From Halocafeteria seosinensis (taxonomy: Eukaryota > Sar > Bigyra > Bicosoecida), in the NCBI GenBank assembly GCA_001687465.1, contig LVLI01000476.1:1-12623 (forward strand): 12,623 bases of DNA, given 5' to 3'. Position numbers and translations under genes: made by a program. Below the pieces are notes generated by a model, which did not search any database, had not been told where the DNA came from, and was given only the letters and a program-made list of their open reading frames with translations. Shown here in pieces: positions 7,322-12,623 of the stretch. Within the stretch, counting starts at the first letter, position 1, and every line of letters begins with the position of its first letter.

Positions 7322-10300
7322 TTAACACCTTCCTTCGTCGGCTTCAGGTACCAAGAAGTTAAGCCAAGGGGGATAACTATTATGGTTCCTTGCAACGTTT
7401 ATAGTAACTTCTTTCGCGCCTGGAACGGTAGCCTGCATGCTACACGAAATCACTTCATGAGGTACTTGCAGCTCAACGTTTAGGCACGTAAGGTTCCCAA
7501 TTGTCACATCGATGTTTCTTCGTACGTGCCCCAGGCTGACTCCACGTAACTCCACTCGTTCGCCCATCAGGCTTGGGGTATTCGGAACAACACTGTGCAG
7601 CTGTGGCGGGTCATATGACACGACGGTGGATTCACTATGGATAGACATTCGACCGTCTACGACCAGACGCGCAAGCAACTCTATACCGGTACCCTCCGGG
7701 AGCACAAACACGCGACGCGTATGGGGCGTCATACTGCCCGAACACTCCCCCGCTTTTCCAGTATTCTCGATGTGAAGTGAAACAGCGGGTGAAGTAAGTG
7801 ATGAGCCGCTGAACACCGGTCCAAAGTTTCTGCCTTCCGCCTCTATTATGACATCGCCATCCGTAGGAAAACAGTCCGGGTACTCTAGCCTACACTCAGT
7901 TTTTTCGCCGGACGTTTTGCACCTCTTAATTGACCGGCAGTCTCGTCTGTTACCATTGTTGTCTACTCGAAACAGTTTGTTAAGAATGGGGCCTTCAAAT
8001 GAGAACCAGATGGGCTCGCTCGTCATTAACTGAGACCCAGAGGGGACAACTACTATGGGTACGTTTTCTCCAAAACCCTCAGGAAGATGAAACAAAATTG
8101 TCGTTGAACTGTAGAGAACCGGGTATATTTCTCTTCCATCAAACAATACTGTCCCATCCACGCCAAAATTGTTACCACGAAGAGTGAGATTTAGCGGTGT
8201 ACCGGCCCGTGTTCCACTTGTAGGCCCTGACACCGGGGATACCGAAGTGATGTAGGCGCGGTCAGGACAACCAAACCTGTTTTCGCCAACGCGTCCATCC
8301 ACAATCACGCTGAAATTATGGCAGTGTCCTCCAATGGTATTCCCAACGCACTCGATAACCGAGTGGTTAGAGGCAATTACGCGACATAAATGTTCAGCCC
8401 CCATCCCAGGACTATTAACAACGACTGTGACGTTAGGAATGTATCCCCCCACTTCAGCATAATACCCCGTGGGTGGTCCAAAATTTTGCCCGAAAATGAA
8501 CACCCGCTGCTCTTCAGAAGTGTTTATAGAACGTCTTTCTGAAGCAACGCTGTACACAGTAGGTGGGCGGTAACGAAACGTGAAAGACTCGACGTAACTC
8601 TTCACGTAGAGGCTCGCATGACGGACGGTGTTAGGAGATCCCCCCGCGCCCGGTGGCACCTCGACATCCATGCGTTCGTGCTCATAAACGAGCGGTCTTG
8701 CTGCCCGCTGCAATTCAGGAAACCATATTACGGGGTCGGCATCAAACGATGCGTTTCCAAAGTTATACCCTCGCACGGTGACAATACCACCGGTAGTTGC
8801 AATCCCGTCATCAGAGGCCGGTTCCTCATCAGGTAATGTAACCTCCGGTACAGGAGGCCGGGAACAGCTATCGTCTTCTTCCAATTCCTTTAGCCAATCA
8901 TCACAAGTAGCATTCTGAAACAATGTCGTACCCATGTTACTTGCGTCCTCTGACGACCGCACGAAGGCGTAACAGAAAGTGGGCCCGCGGTAGTGGACAT
9001 CCACATCGGAGCGTGGGACTTCTTTACCCTGAACAGTAACTGACACCTTCAGCTCCTTCCCAAGATGCGGAGGTGTTAGGCAACTTAAATTGCCAAAAGA
9101 CGAACCCGTGTTTTCGTTTGTTATTGCGTTCGTCACTTCCAATTCAGTACACGGCTTTCCTCCAATAGTAACGGCCACAACTTCAGGGCTATTCACATGA
9201 GAGGGCGTGATTTCTTCGATATTCATCAGCTCAAAATGTTCATATCCTCTGGTGACAAAGTTTCTCAGTCTGACACGCCCAAACTGAGTTGGGATTTCGG
9301 GTAGCGGCTCTCTGAATGCCTCTTTCTTCGTTTTTATAGGCTGGTCCAACACACCTATCTGCACGATTCCCTTGGGGAACCCGTCCCTGGTCTTGCTGAG
9401 TCTGTCCATACTCACAACCGTGTAGAGCTCATCATGGAAATATTGATCATCGGGAACGTCCAGTGGATCGTCGAAATCGTCTATGTAAAGCCGACCACAA
9501 CAGGACGTGTCGCCGCATGAACTGCCTCCGCAAAGATTCTGCCCAAAAATTGTTAAGTTCACGCGGTCTCCTTCTGCTATTGACGGCGAGACAGCCTCTA
9601 GGCGAGGCGGGTCGTAGTCAAATGTTAAAGGTGCAGAATACGTATCACCCACTTTGAGGAACATAGAACGATTAACACCAAACCCAGAAGGAAGTGTCAC
9701 TAAAACTTGCTGCTCAGAACGGCGAGTGTCACCCACGTATTGGATTTCTCCGGGACCAATGTCTACGGCCAAAAGTTCGTCCAGCCACCTCATCAGGGCT
9801 TCTGGAGGGAAGCCTAACGCGTCAACATCATCCAACCAGGTAAATGGGTGGTTCTGTCGCCTAGTCATGACCTTCTCTAGGACGTTGTCATCGCGGACAA
9901 CAACGCCAAGGTCCCGCAATCGTGCCAATTTACCGTCAGTATCCATTAGGAGCTTGATAGGGACCCTCTCCACAAGATTCACTCCAAGATCACTTCCGTT
10001 TATCGTGAGAACAGGCATATCTCCATTCGTCATTACAAAGCCCGTTGGACCGTGATCAGGAGATACGCTGTGCAACACAGGTGGAGCGTACGAAGTGGTA
10101 TTCGTGCTGACATTGCTTCGTTGACCAGCAACAACGACAATCCAACTATGTACTTGTCCGTGCCCTGGAGGAACCTTGCAACGGAGACGCTCATGAGCTA
10201 GAACGACACAGTCACGGGCACTGTATGTGGTCCCACCAGGTCCGAAAGATACGGAGTCTAAGAAGTCGAGAGACGATTCTGGGGGCCCGAAGTTTTCGCC

Positions 10301-12623
10301 AACAATATCAATCCATTCACCACCAATTGTGCGTAACCGTTGAGGATCCGAGCCACTAACGCCTTCAAAGTGGTCAATTATTGGGGCTTCATAGGATGTT
10401 GTGGAAATTTCCGAGCTTTGACCCCCAATTGTCACCGTCCAAAAGTGGCCAGTACCAGCACCAGGGGCAGTTACACAATCCATAACGCTGTGTCCCAGTA
10501 CATCACATGACAAAGCTTCGAAAGTAAAGTTCTCAGCTCCGTACGTAACTTGGTCAACTTCTTGTCCAGGCGGACCAAAATAACGACCATGAATTCGTAT
10601 AATCTCATGTCCAGGGGTTTCCAAATCGTTGACCCCAATGGACGATTGGTTGACACGACTATACGTGGCTACAATGGGAGGATGATAGTTGCTTACTTCA
10701 AACAGTCGATTTGAAGTCTGATTCCCCATTTCCGCTAACCACGAATGGTCCTTCCCGACTCCGGGAACGGTGATACACTGCACCTTTACATGAGGCTCTA
10801 TAACTTGACAACCAGCAGCGGTATACTCAACATGCTCCCCGTACCACACATCAATGCCGATCTGACCTTCCTCGCCAATCCCCGGTCCAAAGTTTTCTCC
10901 ATGAACGAAGACCAATTCGTTACCTTCCGTGCTCAAGTCCTTTGGGGGTCGATCCACAATATCGAGCACGCTATCGAGAACAAGTTCATCATAGGACACA
11001 GCCTGGCTCCTGGGACTTGGAGATGACACTTGGCTAGCAATAGTGACTTCAAAATCGAAAAGTGCCCCTAACCCTTCTGGAAGATTGCACAGCAGGAACG
11101 TATGATTCTGAAGCGTACAATCAGGTCTCCATTCGATCCAACCATTTTTCATCTTGGCAGAAACTAAATCTTCAAAAGGTCCAAAATTAGTTCCCTGTAA
11201 CCAGAATGCATTTGCTTGACCAGTCGTCGGTAGAGAGTTAGTCAACCTAATCACTGAGTCCACACTCGGTAACGCGTAAGCAATTTGGTTTGAGTTGAAC
11301 CAATTGGAGCTGCTCTGCCAGACCATGTTAACGGCACCGGTGATAACCTGAAATTGCAAATTGGCTCCTGCGCCCTCCGTTGTCTTGCACTCAATTTCTA
11401 TCTCATCTGTCACCACCGCACATTCTAGCGCAGTGAGAACACCAACGCGAGGGTCATCTTTACTCATATACTTTACTTTGACAGGATTGGGTATCGACTT
11501 CGTATGGCCAGACCGCAACTGCGTTGGCCCGAACCCTGCTCCTCTAATCAAGAACGATTCACCGCCGATCGTCAAAGCGTCACTAGGCCATTGTGCGATA
11601 CTACCAAGCGTTGGTGTTTCAAAGTATGTCGTCACTGGCGCACGACGAGAATCTTCATCCACATGCAATACCCAATTAAGATTGGAACCAACACCGGGAG
11701 GGACGCTACACTCTATGGCTTCATTGTTCCAGTCATCGCCATTTTTCTCGCGGGTACACTCACTTCTAAGCACCATATGGCTACCAGGAGACGTAATCGT
11801 GGCATTCGTCATCGCACGTCTCCATATTGGTCCAAGATCAGTCCCAATGAAAGTTATCTTGGAGCCACCAGTCGTAGAGTGAGCCGAAAAGTTAAGCGAC
11901 TGTATCTGTAGATCGTTCATGTTCTTTACAAGCAGGGTCACATTTGCATCATCCGTTAAACCACCAGCATCTTCAATACGGATACCGAATTCATGGAACC
12001 ATATTCTCTCATAGTTTAAGTTTTTTCCAGCAGCAACTCGCAGTTCATTTCCCTTGAACTTCAGTAAATCAGGATAGTCGATCCAAGTAACACGAAGTGT
12101 CCATGTTGGATCCAGATGCCTGTCCTGAAAAGGAAACGTTTCCAGGGTTGCCAAAACGGACTCCGTACTCACGCTCTCCAGCGCTGATATCTCGTACTGC
12201 GGGTGATCAAACATTGGCGGCGTATTCACAAATTCCACGTCGATAGCAACATGAAGTTCATCATCACGTCCACCCTCGTCCATTACTAAAATGCTCAAAT
12301 CGTAGGACGTTTCCTGAAAATAGTTCAAACTGGATGATACTGTCAAGTTCACCAGAGACACGTGGTCATTCCTCTCGTAGTCGGGACTGGAGATTGCAAA
12401 AGGCGGATCCCAATCTCCCGCATTATTTTCAATACTAAACGAAAGGTTCCGACGACTTGAGAAGTCTTGGTCAAATGCTCTGATTTCGACGACCGCATAG
12501 CCGATATTAACATCTTCCTTAACACGCAACGAGAAGTCCCTGTCTTTATCCAAGAACCGAGGATATTCCGGTACATTCTCCACGCTTATGCTAAGTCTAC
12601 CGGTGTGTTTTGCTGTCTTCGAA
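7322..12623 (-). CDS. Giant cadherin-like / TIG protein, copy 2, C-terminal part (5' end outside window)
   Basis: One open minus-strand frame enters at the right edge (first whole codon 12620-12622) and ends with TAA at 7322-7324: 1766 residues, no intron. It starts inside a cadherin-like repeat, completes two more (to about 11912), then carries 13 TIG/IPT domains to the C-terminus. A GTG at 12581-12583 is an ordinary internal Val, not a start; the frame is open upstream of it. By alignment with copy 1 the missing N-terminus should be about 1415 residues with signal peptide and Cys-rich region. The C-terminus ends EADEGRC with no transmembrane helix and no GPI-type hydrophobic tail, so the product is probably fully secreted. 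Its role as adhesin or matrix protein is inferred. Copy 1 lies downstream in the same orientation, 1123 bp away. Confidence 0.9.
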   Translation of the reverse strand, partial: SKTAKHTGRLSISVENVPEYPRFLDKDRDFSLRVKEDVNIGYAVVEIRAFDQDFSSRRNLSFSIENNAGDWDPPFAISSPDYERNDHVSLVNLTVSSSLNYFQETSYDLSILVMDEGGRDDELHVAIDVEFVNTPPMFDHPQYEISALESVSTESVLATLETFPFQDRHLDPTWTLRVTWIDYPDLLKFKGNELRVAAGKNLNYERIWFHEFGIRIEDAGGLTDDANVTLLVKNMNDLQIQSLNFSAHSTTGGSKITFIGTDLGPIWRRAMTNATITSPGSHMVLRSECTREKNGDDWNNEAIECSVPPGVGSNLNWVLHVDEDSRRAPVTTYFETPTLGSIAQWPSDALTIGGESFLIRGAGFGPTQLRSGHTKSIPNPVKVKYMSKDDPRVGVLTALECAVVTDEIEIECKTTEGAGANLQFQVITGAVNMVWQSSSNWFNSNQIAYALPSVDSVIRLTNSLPTTGQANAFWLQGTNFGPFEDLVSAKMKNGWIEWRPDCTLQNHTFLLCNLPEGLGALFDFEVTIASQVSSPSPRSQAVSYDELVLDSVLDIVDRPPKDLSTEGNELVFVHGENFGPGIGEEGQIGIDVWYGEHVEYTAAGCQVIEPHVKVQCITVPGVGKDHSWLAEMGNQTSNRLFEVSNYHPPIVATYSRVNQSSIGVNDLETPGHEIIRIHGRYFGPPGQEVDQVTYGAENFTFEALSCDVLGHSVMDCVTAPGAGTGHFWTVTIGGQSSEISTTSYEAPIIDHFEGVSGSDPQRLRTIGGEWIDIVGENFGPPESSLDFLDSVSFGPGGTTYSARDCVVLAHERLRCKVPPGHGQVHSWIVVVAGQRSNVSTNTTSYAPPVLHSVSPDHGPTGFVMTNGDMPVLTINGSDLGVNLVERVPIKLLMDTDGKLARLRDLGVVVRDDNVLEKVMTRRQNHPFTWLDDVDALGFPPEALMRWLDELLAVDIGPGEIQYVGDTRRSEQQVLVTLPSGFGVNRSMFLKVGDTYSAPLTFDYDPPRLEAVSPSIAEGDRVNLTIFGQNLCGGSSCGDTSCCGRLYIDDFDDPLDVPDDQYFHDELYTVVSMDRLSKTRDGFPKGIVQIGVLDQPIKTKKEAFREPLPEIPTQFGRVRLRNFVTRGYEHFELMNIEEITPSHVNSPEVVAVTIGGKPCTELEVTNAITNENTGSSFGNLSCLTPPHLGKELKVSVTVQGKEVPRSDVDVHYRGPTFCYAFVRSSEDASNMGTTLFQNATCDDWLKELEEDDSCSRPPVPEVTLPDEEPASDDGIATTGGIVTVRGYNFGNASFDADPVIWFPELQRAARPLVYEHERMDVEVPPGAGGSPNTVRHASLYVKSYVESFTFRYRPPTVYSVASERRSINTSEEQRVFIFGQNFGPPTGYYAEVGGYIPNVTVVVNSPGMGAEHLCRVIASNHSVIECVGNTIGGHCHNFSVIVDGRVGENRFGCPDRAYITSVSPVSGPTSGTRAGTPLNLTLRGNNFGVDGTVLFDGREIYPVLYSSTTILFHLPEGFGENVPIVVVPSGSQLMTSEPIWFSFEGPILNKLFRVDNNGNRRDCRSIKRCKTSGEKTECRLEYPDCFPTDGDVIIEAEGRNFGPVFSGSSLTSPAVSLHIENTGKAGECSGSMTPHTRRVFVLPEGTGIELLARLVVDGRMSIHSESTVVSYDPPQLHSVVPNTPSLMGERVELRGVSLGHVRRNIDVTIGNLTCLNVELQVPHEVISCSMQATVPGAKEVTINVARNHNSYPPWLNFLVPEADEGRC
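7325..11912 (-). other. Array of 13 TIG/IPT domains, copy 2
   Basis: Thirteen cores of the form [GG/EG]-x-x-[VIL]-x-[IL]-x-G-x-[ND]-[FL]-G-P can be read in order, including IGGESFLIRGAGFGP, PGHEIIRIHGRYFGP, IGGEWIDIVGENFGP, EEQRVFIFGQNFGP, AGTPLNLTLRGNNFGV and MGERVELRGVSLGH. Approximate boundaries on the minus strand are 11912, 11615, 11268, 10978, 10670, 10385, 10080, 9600, 8980, 8560, 8250, 7987, 7600 and 7325. Most domains end in [DY]xPP[IVL] and carry C-x-x-P-x-G-x-G, as in the TIG arrays of fibrocystin-like proteins. Most are about 95-130 residues, but domains 7 and 8 are about 160 and 205 because of insertions. TIG folds here suggest a rigid extracellular rod, not the transcription-factor type of use. 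Confidence 0.8.
10739..12623 (-). repeat. Direct repeat, right copy (within gene copy 2)
   Basis: Partner of 1-1885 in the same orientation. It begins in the middle of TIG domain 4 and ends inside a cadherin-like repeat, so neither edge is a natural element boundary. There are no terminal inverted repeats, target-site duplications or integrase/transposase genes linked to it. A tandem gene duplication therefore explains it better than a mobile element. Confidence 0.97.
11912..12623 (-). other. Last cadherin-like repeats, copy 2
   Basis: This part holds the end of one repeat, closing in SVENVPEYPRF, and then two full repeats closing in VEFVNTPPMF and VKNMNDLQI. In the overlap it is identical in protein sequence to copy 1 up to the final linker (VKNMND here, VKNVND in copy 1). 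All four substitutions between the copies at equivalent copy 1 positions 1195-1576 are silent, which points to purifying selection or recent homogenisation. Confidence 0.75.

Noticed and set aside
12581-12583. GTG as the start codon of copy 2
   Set aside because: The frame is open through it to the window edge and copy 1 has the same codon as an internal Val in a cadherin-like repeat.
1-12623. Matching ends as terminal repeats of a mobile element or the overlap of a circular molecule
   Set aside because: The repeats differ by 28 substitutions with coding bias, lie inside genes without natural boundaries, and no transposase, integrase or reverse transcriptase is visible.

Overview
The window looks like nuclear DNA of a microbial eukaryote. 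The most likely source is a photosynthetic stramenopile such as a diatom, but this lineage call is weak. It rests on very long, nearly intron-free coding, a short GT-AG intron with a branch-site-like motif, CCAAT/TATA-type promoter signals, and a secreted protein that mixes ephrin-receptor-like Cys repeats, cadherin-like repeats and TIG/IPT repeats. There are no bacterial operons, RNA genes, CRISPR arrays or recognisable transposon genes.

Almost everything lies on the minus strand, in two giant genes placed head to tail. Copy 1 starts at 6198 and runs off the left edge. It encodes a signal peptide, a Cys-rich ephrin-receptor-like region, about ten cadherin-like repeats and the first three to four TIG domains. 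Copy 2 enters at the right edge and stops at 7322. It encodes the last cadherin-like repeats and 13 TIG domains and ends without a membrane anchor. Positions 1-1885 and 10739-12623 are the same stretch of the two genes: a direct repeat with a constant offset of 10738, no indels, and 28 substitutions by eye (about 98.5% identity). The two partial genes therefore show complementary parts of one family. If the offset holds outside the window, each full gene would encode about 3180 residues and the duplicated unit would be one gene plus about 1.1 kb of spacer.

The spacer (6199-7321) holds the 3' flank of copy 2, with an AATAAA on the minus strand and a perfect GC-rich palindrome, and the 5' flank of copy 1, with a TATA-like box, two CCAAT boxes and out-of-frame upstream AUGs. 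No convincing gene was found in it.

Both genes probably make a long, secreted or wall-associated adhesive rod. The function is inferred from domain types only. The points most worth a second look are the tandem duplication (real or assembly artefact), the uneven divergence between the copies, the in-frame intron whose retention would add a hydrophobic segment, and the large insertions in two TIG domains.
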